Source: Acanthornis magna
Taxonomy: Eukaryota > Chordata > Aves > Passeriformes > Acanthizidae
Reading direction: 5' to 3'
DNA: 64,000 nt
Assembly: GCA_036785705.1 (NCBI GenBank)
Contig: JAWUZG010000056.1
Coordinates: 1,241,001-1,305,000, forward strand
The notes under the pieces are model-generated. The model saw nothing but the letters and a program-made list of their open reading frames with translations. It had not been told where the DNA came from and did not search any database. Shown here piece by piece: positions 23,440 through 64,000 of this stretch (position 1 is its first letter; each line of letters begins with the position of its first letter). A program made the translations under genes and the position numbers.

Positions 23440-23830
23440 GTGGGCGGATACAGCCAGCGGGGGACAGAGCCGGCTGTGCGAGGGGACAGCGGGCGGTGCG
23501 GGGGGACACAGCCAGCCGTGCGGGTGTCAGCGGGCGGCTCGCGGAAACAGACGGGCAGTGCGAGGGTCAGCGGGCAGGACAGCAGAGTAGAGCGGGGACA
23601 CAGAGCCGGGCGGAGCGGGGGACACAGCCGGGCGGAGCGGAGGGAACAGCCGGGCAGAGCGGGGGACACAGCCGGGCGGAGAGAGGGGGGATAGCCGGGC
23701 AGAGCGGCGTGAACAGCCGAGCAGAGCGGGGGTCAGGCGGCAGAGAGAGAGGAACAGCCGGGCAGAGAGCGGGGGGAATAGCCGGCCGGGCGGGCGGGGT
23801 TCAGCGGGCGGTGCGGAGGTCGGCGGGCGG
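23440..23830. repeat. GC-rich minisatellite upstream of ETFA
   Basis: More than ten imperfect copies of a 20–25-bp unit built on GGGGACACAGCCGGGCGGAG, with variants GGGAACAGCCGGGCAGAGC. The array ends about 150 bp before the ETFA initiator codon. Confidence 0.85.
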
Positions 23831-23984
23831 TGAGGGGTCCGAGGGCAGCTGCTCCGCACTCCCCGCTCTCCTCTCCGCCCGCGCCGCCGCTGCCGCCCAT
23901 TGGCTCGGCGGTCGGTCCAATGGCGCTGCGGGGTGGTGCCGGCCCTGCTCTCGCGAGAGCGGCGCGGTGCGGGCCGGCGGAACC

Positions 23985-53523
<29,539 letters not shown>

Positions 53524-53590
53524 GTGCTGGTGACGGGACCCTGCACTGTGGAGTAAGGACAAATAAAGGATTTTATTGGAAAGAGGTGGG
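53524..53590 (+). terminator. ETFA: ETFA short 3'UTR and poly(A) signal
   Basis: AATAAA lies at 53562–53567, only 39 bp after the stop codon, and is followed by a GT-rich stretch. The 3'UTR would be about 60 bases. Longer alternative ends cannot be excluded. Confidence 0.75.
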
Positions 53591-53714
53591 GTCACTGTGG
53601 TGTTGGGATGGCTTTTTTGGTGGTCAATTGCATGGCACATTGGTGGGGTGGAAGAAAGCAAGCCAGGTAAGGCAGGTAAGAGAAGATTGCAAGACGGATA
53701 CAAGGCAAGAGGCA

Positions 53715-54206
53715 GTATGTATTTGTCAGTGTTTATTCCCATCTCCACACCCCTCCCAGCCATGCTCAGCCCCTGGGTAGGGTCAGGCTGGGGGTCAGAC
53801 TGGGGAGCCAGGCTGGGCCCAAGCTGTCCAGCAGCTCTGTCCTGCCCCTGGGCATTATGGGGCTCTGCTGGCCCTGGACTGGTGGAAGTTCCATGGTGTT
53901 CCCGGCAGAGTCTCTTTGTCCCTCCAGGCACTGTGGGTCCATGTTGGCCTAAGACTGCTGGCAGGTCCATTGTTCCCAGATGGCCACCATAGGTCCCAGC
54001 TGGCCCAGAGCTGGTGCCAGGGCAGGTAGGTTATGTGCCACAGATAGTGGTGAGCAGAGGCAATGCTGGCCTTGCCCTGGGCTGGTGGCCATTGCAGAAT
54101 ATGCCACAGGTTGCCTTCAGCAGTGCCACCTTACCTGCGCGCCAGCCTCGTGGGCCAGTGTGGTGTGTGTGTCCCCCACAGGAGTCCACGTTCCCCCAGG
54201 CTGGCC
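53715..54206 (-). terminator. TMEM266: TMEM266 3'UTR and poly(A) signal
   Basis: The minus strand has AATAAA at 53737–53732, about 470 bp after the TMEM266 stop codon. The predicted cleavage site near 53715 is about 130 bp from the ETFA 3' end on the other strand. Confidence 0.6.
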
Positions 54207-54799
54207 CTATGCCTCAGGAACTCTGCCCAGCCGTGGCTCTGGGGGCCCCAGTGCCCCATACTTCTCCTCAATCACTGGGGCACCCTGGGGACAGTCGAGG
54301 AGTGGCTTGAGCTGGAAGACGTCAAGGCTCTCCTGGTTCCTGCGGTTGTAGACATTGAGCCGGTGCCCCAGGTCGGGGCTGGCCCCTACCGAGCCCGCCG
54401 GGCTGGGCAGCTTCAGGTTGACAGGATCGAGCCCCTTCTGTGCCAAGCAAGCCTCTTCCGACAGGGAGGAGAGCAGCTCCTGCACCACGGCATGGGCCAC
54501 GCGCTGCCGGCCGGGCACCAGCTCGGGACGCGGTCCCGCGGTGGCCTCGGCGGGCTCCTCGCAGGCCGTGCTGCAGTCCGGGGACGAGCCCAGGGTCTGG
54601 CTGCTCTCGCTGCAGCCCCGCGTGCCCGAGCTGACGGTGGAGCGGGAGGCGCTGCCCGAAGTGATGCTGGCAGAGGTCCCGGTGCTGCCCAGGCGCAGCG
54701 GCACCTCCACCGTGAACAGCTCCGACGAGATGTTGGGCCGGTGCACGTCGATGGCTGCCGTTGTCACCACGCAGATGGCGGCCTCAGGGACTCCACTGT
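54207..54799 (-). CDS. TMEM266: TMEM266 terminal coding exon
   Basis: 593-bp GC-rich exon after the acceptor TGTCCCTGCAG, ending at TAG (54209–54207). It encodes about 196 residues of soluble, Ser/Thr- and Pro-rich tail with no membrane segment. Confidence 0.88.
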
Positions 54800-55277
54800 C
54801 TGCAGGGACAGAGCACAGAGGCAGCTGAGAGCCCAGCCTGTGGGCAGGGACGCGTGTGGCTAGAGAGCTGTGTAGAAAGCTATAGAGTTGCACGTATAAT
54901 GCTTTGTAGCTGTATTTATGTACACAGAGCCACTGGAGCCACACACACACTCAGTAACACCCCCCCTTTTCTCTATAGCCATCTATCTCTATAGATAGGG
55001 GAAAGAGCTGTAGAGGGATACACAGCTGTAACTTACACTGTATGCTGATCTATGTCTGTATATATACAGTCACTCCCACACACAATGCTAGGTTTAGTCA
55101 TATAGATAAGGGGTATGTATGCATAGGGAACTGCATCTGTAATCCGTTCTGCCTGCATATGTATATGGACAGTCAATAGGTACCTATAGGCCACAGTCCC
55201 TGCAAACACCAACACCCCCCCCCCCCAAGTTGTATTCATTTTTATATATGTGTGTGTGTATCTACAGGGCTATAAAT

Positions 55278-55312
<35 letters not shown>

Positions 55313-58300
55313 TACACAATACCTGCATATTAATAAACCCCACCCTATTTAGACAGTTTTTAAATTATGCACACATGCCTTTTATGTATCTCCTGTATAT
55401 GCTGGAGATGTATAGACAGGGCTACACAGCTGTACCTAGTGCCACATACTTGTGCATGTGTGTGTATATATATATATATACATACATACATCTATATATA
55501 TATATACACACACACACACATGCATTTACGTACGAGTGCACACACATTTTTTTACCTGCACTCACAGGTGTATAGATGCTCTCACACCCCCATGTTATAT
55601 ACACATGATCTTTACATACAGAGATGAGGAATTATGTCTGTATGAGCCCAATATAGAACACATTATACACAGACCTGTTATACACACACAAGATATAGTG
55701 CCACCTTGAAAGACAACAGATGTTACCTATACATGAACATACCTCCCTTTATATTTACATAGCTATTTATATACATGTCTTTAGACTTAAATTTAACTAT
55801 ATGGAGATCCATAACACAGTATGCATGCATATGATATATAGACTATTAATAGATGCCCCCCCCCAAATACATACAATTATTATGTATAAATAGAACACAC
55901 CTGTGCTCTCACACACCTGTTTGCTTACCTTTCTGTATAAATACGTATATTTCTCAATGTGGGTGTATAGCTGGGGAGCATAGTTATAAGGATATATAGA
56001 ATACATTTTACCTATACAGGAACACCTCCTCCCCCCTTTATAGTCTTTTATATATCTATATATACACACACACACACACATATACCTTTTCATAGCTTTC
56101 CAAGTATATTATGGAGATCTATAGAGGATATACATCTGTAATATATCACAGACTTCTCTCTTTACATGTGCAGACACACACATATGTAATACATAGGTGT
56201 ATCTACACAGTCTCTCATCCACCTAATTTTATATACACATAACCTTTATATATAGATTTAAGCAGAGAGAGATGGAGAAGAGCTGTCTCTGTGCATATAC
56301 ATACAAGCCCCATATACGATACATTCAACCTATACATATATACGTACAGACTTTTTCTACATACATATATCTGTGCATGTGAATAGAAACATATATATAT
56401 ATATGTACTATCTATACAACACAGTTGTCATCCTCCCCTTTGAAAACATAATTGTCACTCTTTCACTGGAATCTCTACACTTACACATGTATGCTTGCTT
56501 ACCTTTGTGTATGAATATTTATGTCTTATGGTGTGTATATATAAATCTGGAATATATATACAGGGATAGACATATATAACACAGATGTGTATCAAATAAT
56601 GTCGGATATACATATATACATACATATAGATATAGATATATATAGATATATATAAACCACTATATCTGTACATGACACCCCCAACCTTAACACGTTAATT
56701 ATACAAATACACCTTTTTATAGATAGTGGTGTTTATTATGGAGCTGTATATACAGCTATATGTGTGTGTGTGTGTGTGTGTGTGCATCTTCCTCATTTTG
56801 TATAAATATAATCTATACCTACATAGATTTCTCCATATAGATATGGGGAATAGGTGTGTGTCTATATAATACATTATATATACATGCACAGACTGGTATG
56901 TGGTCCTCCATAAATAATACATTATACTTACAAATAGGCAGACATTTTATAGATACACTGTACAGTCCCCTCTTTAATTCCATACAATTATCACTTGCAC
57001 ATGCACAGCCTTACCTTTCTTTATAAATGCATAGACTTGTCACTCTGTGTACATATATATGGGCAATGTATATATAAAGATATACATTATACCTGTATTT
57101 ACACACCCAGAGACATATCCATGTTCTTTGTAATATATATGATACATGGAAAATGAGAGTGGTGTGTATACACAGATACACCTTTTTAGAGATCTTAATG
57201 TATATTATGGGGATACATAGAGAGAAATTTACAAATAATGCTGTATACCTGTATATACATGCACATACATATTCTATGGAATACATAGGTATGTAAATGT
57301 AGTCTCTTTCTGCCCTTCTTCCTTTTATATACACATAATCTTTATCTCTAGATTTCTCCATAGATATGGGCAATATGTGTGTGCACACATGAGCTCCATA
57401 TATAATGTGTTACACACACAATATATATACTATAATACACAGTCCCCCCCAAATATATATAATTATTTTTTACTAAATAAAAAAGATCCCGCCTCTCTGT
57501 GTGTGTTATTTATTTATAAGATGCCTATACATAGAAATATGTATTAAAAATGCATTGTACCTTTACTTGAACACACACATATATATCTTTATGACTATCT
57601 GTATAATGGGGGTTAATATCAATGGACATTATATAGATATGCACACACAGACATACACATATGTACCTATATACACACATCTGTAAGTAAATAGGATATG
57701 CCTGTATGTATGCACTCATGCTATATATCTCTCTATATTTTTGTATATAGTATATCTATATTTGTGTATATGTGTGTATATATATGTATATATATATCTC
57801 TATATATATTTGTATATAGTATAGCTATCTGTATATTTGTGTGTGTGTGTGTGTATCTCTATATATGTATCTCTGTATAGCTCTATATATATCTCTATAT
57901 CTATACATAGCTAGATAGCTATATCTCTCTCTCTATATATATAGAGATATATAGATATATGAGAGAGCCACAGAGTCTCTCACATACACACTCATTCTAT
58001 AGAGATATGGGCAATGTGTGTCTGTATGAAGAGCTCCCTATAAAATACAGCATACAGACGTGGACATTTGATAGATGTAACACACAATACTCCCTTTAAA
58101 TACAGTTTTCTGTCTTTAAATAGAACACACATAAATGTTTTTTATATATATGTACACACACACATAAATTTATTTGTGTATACATACACACAGACTGCAT
58201 ATATAGGGATATATATATGTAACAGCAATATATAATATATATATAACAGCAATTATACCTATACATATAAAGATAGATGTATATCCACTCCCCCCTTTCA

Positions 58301-61300
58301 GTCTCTCTCCATATTTATATTATGGGGATGTACATATATAAACAATACCACATACCTGTATGTGTGTGTGTATGTGGATGTATATATATATGTATATCTA
58401 CACACACACATATACCTATATATATATACACACACACATATGTATAAAAAATACATAGGTGTATCTAGGTATATATACAGGGTATCTCCCCCCCCCCCCA
58501 GATACATTTATCCAGACAGATGGGAGAATATATGTGTGCATCTACCCCATATATAGTATATAATGTATATATCTCTAATGCTTACACATACATACATACA
58601 TATGTGTGTATATATATATGTATCTGTATCTCTCTATCTATATATAGACATACATATGAGTATCTTTGTATACACACATAGAATGTATATGCAGGGATAT
58701 ATACATACAGAATACATCATTGCTATATTTGAACACACACATTATGTATATATGTGTATGCACAGACACAGTTCCTCAAAGCTTTCCCTCCTTTTTACAT
58801 ACACCTACCCCTATGCATAGATTCATACATCTTTTTATATATATAGTCTTGTATAGCTTGGGGATGTATATAGAGGGATAGACACAAATAAAACCAATAC
58901 TTTATACCTCTTTGTGCATGTGTGTACATTTTTAAAATAGCTCTCTATATAATTAATGTGTCTATGGATACACAGGTTTTCTCACACACAGATATATATA
59001 TACAGATTTTATATACCCATAGCTTTATATATACACATCCATATTTATAGAGGGAATGGCTCTATGCATATAGCTAAGTTCCTCCTTCATAATATATTAT
59101 ACCTACATATGTACGCATATTATGTATAGAATACATATGTCTATATATACACTCATGTATTTTCTAATATATAAACCATATATGTAAACAGGCGCTCACG
59201 TACCTACCCACATATATGTATATCTGCATCTTTACATGTATTTATACATATGAAAAATACCAACGTAGATCTTTGCCTGTCTTTGCACCTGTCTGCATGT
59301 ACACACATAAACAGCCTTAGTTATACACACACTGATACAGAATATAGCTATATATAAAATTACATGTACCTATGTATTTATTTATATTTGATATAAATAT
59401 ATAGGTACATGGAATTTTATATATAGCTATATTCTATATCAGTGTGTGTATACCACATACCTATACATTTATATAAAAACAAGTCGATATTTTGTATATA
59501 AAATATATACATAGTAACATGAATAATACAGATGAAAGAGATGTATATACAAACAGGCATACACACTTTAAAAATACATACAATTAAGTTTTAAAATATA
59601 TAGACACATACCTTTTTCCCTCTGTATGTGTCTACATGGGAAATTTATATATAGGGATATAATTTATAATGTAATACTTATACATGATACACAGACACAG
59701 ATATATCCATGTTATATATCATACATATGATGCATATTAAAATACATGTATATAGCCATTCATACCCCCTTGATATGTATTACCTCAGAAATATAAAATA
59801 TGAATATACAGTTTCTCTCTCATGTATCTAGGTATGTGTATGTATATATCTCCATATATATGGGACAGACACATATACAGTCATATATGCGCCCCACTTT
59901 ATGCATCTTTATAGAGACTATATATACATACATAGTCATATCTTTATATAAAAGTACGTATCTCTCCATGCATGGATATGGCTATAGATATATAATACGT
60001 TACTGCTGTATATGCACACACATATTTTATAATGCATATATAAAATATATATGTATAGACACAACCATGTACAAATGCCTTTACATATACAGAAACATAC
60101 TGTGGACATATCCTAATCTACAAACAGATATACAGAAGGTACCTTTAGCACCTTTAGCACATCTATTGCCCCTGTACATATACAACACAATCTGCATATC
60201 CAATACGATATCCCTGTATGCACAGAGTCACAGAATGGTTTGGGTTGGGAGGGACCTTACAGCCCATGCTGTTCCATCCCCTGCTGTGGGCAGGGACACC
60301 TCGCAACCCGCGGCACCTGGCCTTGGGCACTGCCAGGGATGGGGCAGCCGCAGCCCCTGTGGGCAGCTGTGCCAGGGCCGCAGCACCCACCCGCCGCAGC
60401 TCCTGCAGCCTGGCTGCAGAGCAGAGGGGCTCAGCCCTCTGAGCAGCTCCGTGGCCTCGCTCACTCACTGCAGCAGCTGCACGTCCTGCTGGCGTGGGGG
60501 CTGGAGCTGGGCTGGGGGCAGCTCGGCAGGTGAGGGTCACCTGAGCGGGGCAGGGGAGCACAGCTGGGTCACATTGGGCTCCAGGTCCTTGTCCTCAGGG
60601 CTGCTCTCGATCCCTTCATGCCCAGCCTGGCGTTGTGCTGGGGAGTGCCCAGACACAGGGGCAGGACCTTCCCCCGGGCCCTGCCGAACTCCAGGAGGAT
60701 TCAGGAGCCTACCTCTCCAGCCTGCCCGATCCTGCTGGATGCTGGCCGGCTTCACAACCAGACACTCACTTCTGTTTAGTATCTGTGTAGCTTCAGCTAC
60801 GCAGAGATCTATTGCCATGTGTGTGGATGTATATACAGGATTATAAATATATAATACATTATACAGAGATGCCTATTTTCATTCCTATAGTATACACACA
60901 TATATTCTGACCATCTATCCTCTCATACTCCATTACACATTCCTTTATATATTTTATATATTTGATACATGTATTCTAATAAAATACCTAGTTATGTATG
61001 CAGACACAGCCTCTCACATGTCTTTATATAAAGACATATCTTTATCTATATGTATACCATAAATCACAGATACCTTTATATGTGTATAAATCTGCTCACA
61101 TAATACCCATATGGGGATGTGTGTATGTTTGGAGAGACATATATTATATACATATATGTACAAATACATATATGTTTACTTATATCTTTATATATGTATG
61201 TGTATCTGGGTTTGTGTGTATATATGTGGGATATACAGAACACATTACAGATTTATACACATACATGCACATTTTATATATAATATGCATATACACAAAC

Positions 61301-62387
61301 ACGTCCTTACATAGATAAATATGTATGCCTATAATTCACTGTGTATACATACTATGTATAAGGATAAAGCATGTAATACATAAATACATATATATGTTTA
61401 TATATACACACACACATATCTCATGTATATTCTATGTACATGTATATGCAGGCACACATGCATCATTTTCTTTCCTATAACCCCATGTATATATGGGGAT
61501 GTATATGGGGGGATATACATTTATAACACATTATATTTAAGCAAACACACTTTAAAAATACATGTATAGAAAGTTATATACGTAAGGGGTGTGTGCACAC
61601 CCCCACCTGCCCAGCCCTGCTCACCTGCACTCAGAGGTTGCCTTGGTCAGCCTCCTCTGGCCCTGGCAGCCAGAGCATAGCTCAGCTGTACAGGGGCTGA
61701 GCAGAGCCCCCAGAGCAGGCAGAGCCCCCCGTGCCAGCAGGGCTGAGCAGAGCCCCCAGAGCAGGCAGAGCCCCCCGTGCTGCACAGCAGGGCTGAGCAG
61801 AGCCCCCAGAGCAGGCAGAGCCCCCCATGCCAGCAGGGCTGAGCAGAGCCCCCAGAGCAGGCAGAGCCCCCCGTGCCAGCAGGACGCCTGCCAGGAACAT
61901 CCATTTGAAGGCTGCCCTCAGGTCACGGTCCTGCCGCTGACGTTTCCCACCATTCAGTTTAACCTTCCTGAAAGGTTCCCAGCGTGGTGCTGGGCTAAGC
62001 TGTCTCCCCACTTCTTTTCTCTTCATTTATTTTGTCTGTACTGTTTATTCTCGGATCCATTTGAACTGCTCTGTGGGCTGCACAACCCAGCTACAGGGAA
62101 TTAACCTCTCCCAGATCTACAAAGTACTCTGAGTGCCATCAGCAAGACCAAACTTGGGGCCCTTCAACTTTGAGAGAATTCCTGTTGGCGCACACTTCCA
62201 TGGACCAAAGCAAGAGACCCTGTGGTGGGTTTCATTTCCAGGACAGAACTACACCACTGCTCGGTCTCACCTGGTTTACAGCACACAGTGCAATGCAAAA
62301 ATACCACTCACGTTTGTGTTTTCAAGCAACACTTACCACTGCTGGGCTCATTGTAGTATCGACTGATGTAATTATTCATGTCATCCT
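54207..62387 (-). CDS. TMEM266: TMEM266 (C15orf27), C-terminal two exons
   Basis: The cytoplasmic C-terminus of transmembrane protein 266, a voltage-sensor-domain protein of neurons that lacks a pore and is modulated by zinc. Two exons on the minus strand, 62387–62337 and 54799–54207, join in frame through a GAC split codon. Together they encode about 214 residues. The first reads DDMNNYISRYYNEPSS and the second starts SGVPEAAICVVTTAAIDVHR, then PNISSELFTVEVPLRLGS. A Ser/Thr-rich stretch follows, then LDVFQLKPLLDCPQGAPVIE and a TAG stop. The voltage-sensor exons lie right of the window. The match to TMEM266 is from memory of the human protein and from its known position next to ETFA. Confidence 0.85.
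55283..55312. repeat. (CA)n microsatellite
   Basis: About ten CA units preceded by CATA tetramers inside the repeat field. Confidence 0.85.
56761..56784. repeat. (TG)12 microsatellite
   Basis: Twelve perfect TG units inside the repeat field. Confidence 0.9.
59322..59452. repeat. near-perfect AT-rich inverted repeat (palindrome)
   Basis: The arms 59322–59381 and 59393–59452 are reverse complements over 60 bp with three mismatches, around an 11-base loop. The outer 52 bp differs at two positions only. The arms contain TATACACACACTGATA and AATATAGCTATATATAAAAT. The predicted fold is a single long hairpin. Confidence 0.95.
60219..60770 (-). mobile_element. CR1 LINE fragment with internal deletions
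   Basis: Starts CAGAGTCACAGAATGGTTTG, then GGGAGGGACCTTACAGCCCA, and continues through GGCAGGGACACCTCGCAACC, CTGTGCCAGGGCC, CAGGTGAGGGTCACCTGAGC, GTCCTTGTCCTCAGGGCTGC and CAGGACCTTCCCCCGG. These are successive blocks of a CR1 3' region in reverse complement, with gaps between them. A single long plus-strand open frame across it is an artefact of its GC content. Confidence 0.88.
61695..61882. repeat. 46-bp minisatellite
   Basis: Four copies of a unit that begins GGCTGAGCAGAGCCCCCAGA, with starts at 61695, 61741, 61791 and 61837. Unit lengths are 46, 50 and 46 bp. The second copy carries a 4-base insertion, and the units are otherwise nearly identical. Confidence 0.93.
62337..62387 (-). CDS. 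TMEM266: TMEM266 penultimate coding exon
   Basis: 51-bp exon between TTCTTTCAG and GTAAGT. It encodes DDMNNYISRYYNEPSS with split codons at both ends, and its phase agrees with the terminal exon. Confidence 0.85.
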
Positions 62388-64000
62388 CTGAAAGAACAAA
62401 AAGGCAGCTCTTAGAAGACCATTTATTTCATTAAATGACTGAATCCCACCCCATGGAAGGCTTTCGTCTCCCTGCATGCCCAGAGCCACCTGCTCTGGAT
62501 TTTTAGGCCACAAGACCTAAATGCATTGCACTCCTATCCACCCCATGGCTGCAGCCAATGTAGGGATTGGATCATCCTTTGTCACAGTGCTTTACAGCAC
62601 CAGCCTGGGAACGAGGCATTTTGGGCTCCAAAGGAAAGGTGCTCTGTGACCTTTCCAGAGGCTGAAGTGGGGCTGACCAGCTCCTCAGGCCCATCCCCTC
62701 ACTGGGGTAGAGACAAACGTAACACTGGCCTTTCCCTGGTCAGCACGGCCCTTCCGTCCCACACAGGGCACATGGATAAACCTTGTATTTATCCTGACAG
62801 CTGAACCAGGGGCACCAGAACTGACAGACCTATTCCTGCTGCACACTGACACCCCCAAGTCACCTCCTTCCCCACAGAAGAAAGGGATGCACCATGTATG
62901 ATTTTAGTGTGTAATTCCCTGCCTTCTAAGATAATGTCTTTTTCTTTCCATTTCGAATTAATGAAGAGTTACTTTGGTGTATATAACACATGCATATAAA
63001 TATATAGCATAATGTTAACATTACATTATTTGTTGGCTTAAAAGCTACTCTAAAGAGTTTCACAAATCAAGGGTGTAGTACTAGACTTGTACATGCATGA
63101 GAGCTACACCCAAACTTCAACAACAGCAAGTTAAAAACAAAGACGTGACCACAGAAAGGAAAGTAGCAGCTCTATCTCGTGTACAGATTTTAGATGCTGC
63201 AGATGAAATGGGGATTTACTGTTACCTTACAGAAAAGCAGAACATTTTAATGTCGTGAAAAAAGAAAATAAACTCCTCTTATTCTGAGCAGAAGGCAAAC
63301 ATTGCCGCTAAGAGAACAGTATTGGCAGTCCCAGAGAATGTCAGGCTTCCAAGCAAGTTGACCTGCCCAATTTGCGGTGTATCTGTGCTCTAAAAGCATT
63401 CTCTCCTTTTAAGTGCTCTTTTTGATACCATGTTTCAGAAACCCACGCTCATCCCTTTGAGCCAGATTTCCTTCATCCCCCTGGGTCTCTGTGGCTACAG
63501 TCCTGCCTCATCACAGCACATTGCGGTTTGCAGGTGAAAGAAACAGATGTTTTCTGGGGAACACTTTCCTCACACAACAAGACCCAAACCACCAAGCACT
63601 CTGTACCTGAAATAGCTGCACTCATAAGAAGGCAATCTAACCTGACACTGAAAGGCAACGTGGTTGTTTTCCTGGTTTCATTGGATCTTAAAAGCTTTTT
63701 CGGCCCTTGTTGATCTTTAAATGCCTGCAGTCAGAGGTGTGCTTTGTGCTAATGTCTGAGTTTAAAAAAGAGGCCTCAGAGTAGCTCAAGGCGATGCCGC
63801 TGAATTAGGAGTACATTGCAAGGCTTTTCAGCTATCTGCTACTAAAATACACTTCATTTCAATCATGCATAATTGATGCTCTCAGTGCCACCAAACCTGC
63901 CAGCCATACACACACAAGTTCTGGTTCAGGCATGGAACCTTCAGAGAATACCCTGTGTGGCTGTACTTCTGGCAGGACACTTTCAGCATCTTGGAGTCCA
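62388..64000 (-). other. TMEM266 intron (continues right of the window)
   Basis: Mixed-composition intron sequence with no exon or repeat recognised. Confidence 0.6.

Larger units (their letters stand above)
54960..61590. repeat. TA/TG/CA-rich degenerate repeat field
   Basis: About 6 kb made almost only of TATA, ACAC, GTGT and CATA steps with short C-runs. Two longer phrases recur in the same orientation: TAGATATGGGGAAT with a GTGTGT follow-on (near 54998, 55625, 56270, 56840, 57365, 58000, 58520, 59055), and TATTATGGGGATGTATAGAG (near 56112, 56736, 57197, 58319, 58856, 61493). The spacing is mostly 500–650 bp, so the field may be a decayed tandem array rather than simple microsatellite. Confidence 0.7.
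54800..62336 (-). other. TMEM266 last intron, almost wholly repetitive
   Basis: 7.5-kb intron. About 54960–61590 is TA/TG/CA-rich degenerate repeat, interrupted at 60219–60770 by a GC-rich CR1 copy. A 46-bp minisatellite lies at 61695–61882. Confidence 0.85.

Noticed and set aside
57931..57946. Short perfect palindrome CTCTATATATATAGAG
   Set aside because: A 16-bp palindrome is expected by chance in (TA)n/(CT)n sequence, unlike the 60-bp arms at 59322–59452.
55367..58881. Many 60–125-codon frames rich in Tyr, Ile, His, Cys and Val
   Set aside because: They are translations of TATA/CACA/GTGT repeats (YIYIYI, HTHTHT, CVCVCV) and are not genes.
59800..60846. 348-codon plus-strand open frame
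   Set aside because: It starts in TA/TG repeat and reads through the CR1 copy in antisense. The composition changes abruptly at 60219 and no CR1 protein is encoded.
54960..61590. Possible CRISPR-like or centromeric array
   Set aside because: There are no identical repeats with unique spacers, the host is a vertebrate, and the field lies inside one intron.
61589..62104. 171-codon open frame with repeats SRAPRAGRAPRASRAEQ
   Set aside because: The repeat peptide is just the translated 46-bp minisatellite in an intron.

Overview
The window is vertebrate nuclear DNA, most likely from a bird. Three things point there. Multi-exon genes have canonical GT/AG introns of moderate size. There are three copies of CR1-type LINE 3' ends (about 17.2, 35.5 and 60.2 kb), the dominant avian retrotransposon. 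The GC-rich CpG-island genes sit in AT-rich flanks. The gene order SCAPER(+) – ISL2(-) – ETFA(+) – TMEM266(-) is the arrangement known around ETFA/ISL2/SCAPER/TMEM266 on human chromosome 15q24, read in reverse. There is no bacterial, viral or plasmid content.

Layout. 1–9.8 kb: the 3' end of SCAPER (last three coding exons and 3'UTR with a poly(A) signal). 10.05–11.3 kb: an isolated GC-rich, CpG-rich block with short tandem repeats and a TATA-like box, no recognised gene. 11.4–15.6 kb: the complete six-exon ISL2 LIM-homeodomain gene on the minus strand, with its own CpG island and a purine-rich intron 1. 15.6–23.3 kb: intergenic DNA with no recognised gene but with blocks dense in homeodomain-type TAAT/GATTA motifs that could be ISL2 enhancers. 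23.4–24.2 kb: a GC minisatellite and the CpG-island promoter of ETFA, containing a CTCTCGCGAGAG palindrome. 24.0–53.6 kb: the complete twelve-exon ETFA gene (334 aa predicted). 53.7–64 kb: the last two coding exons of TMEM266 on the minus strand, separated by a 7.5 kb intron that is almost entirely TA/TG/CA-rich degenerate repeat, interrupted by a CR1 copy and containing a near-perfect 60-bp-arm inverted repeat.

The four genes do not form a pathway: SCAPER is an ER/cilium-associated protein, ISL2 a neuronal transcription factor, ETFA a mitochondrial electron carrier, TMEM266 a membrane voltage-sensor protein. Their adjacency is ancient synteny. I found no evidence for a new multigene system; the least explained structures are the palindrome and repeat field in the TMEM266 intron, the orphan CpG-rich block at 10–11.3 kb, and the homeodomain-motif clusters between ISL2 and ETFA. 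Exon limits were read by eye from splice consensus, frame continuity and remembered protein families; no alignment was run.
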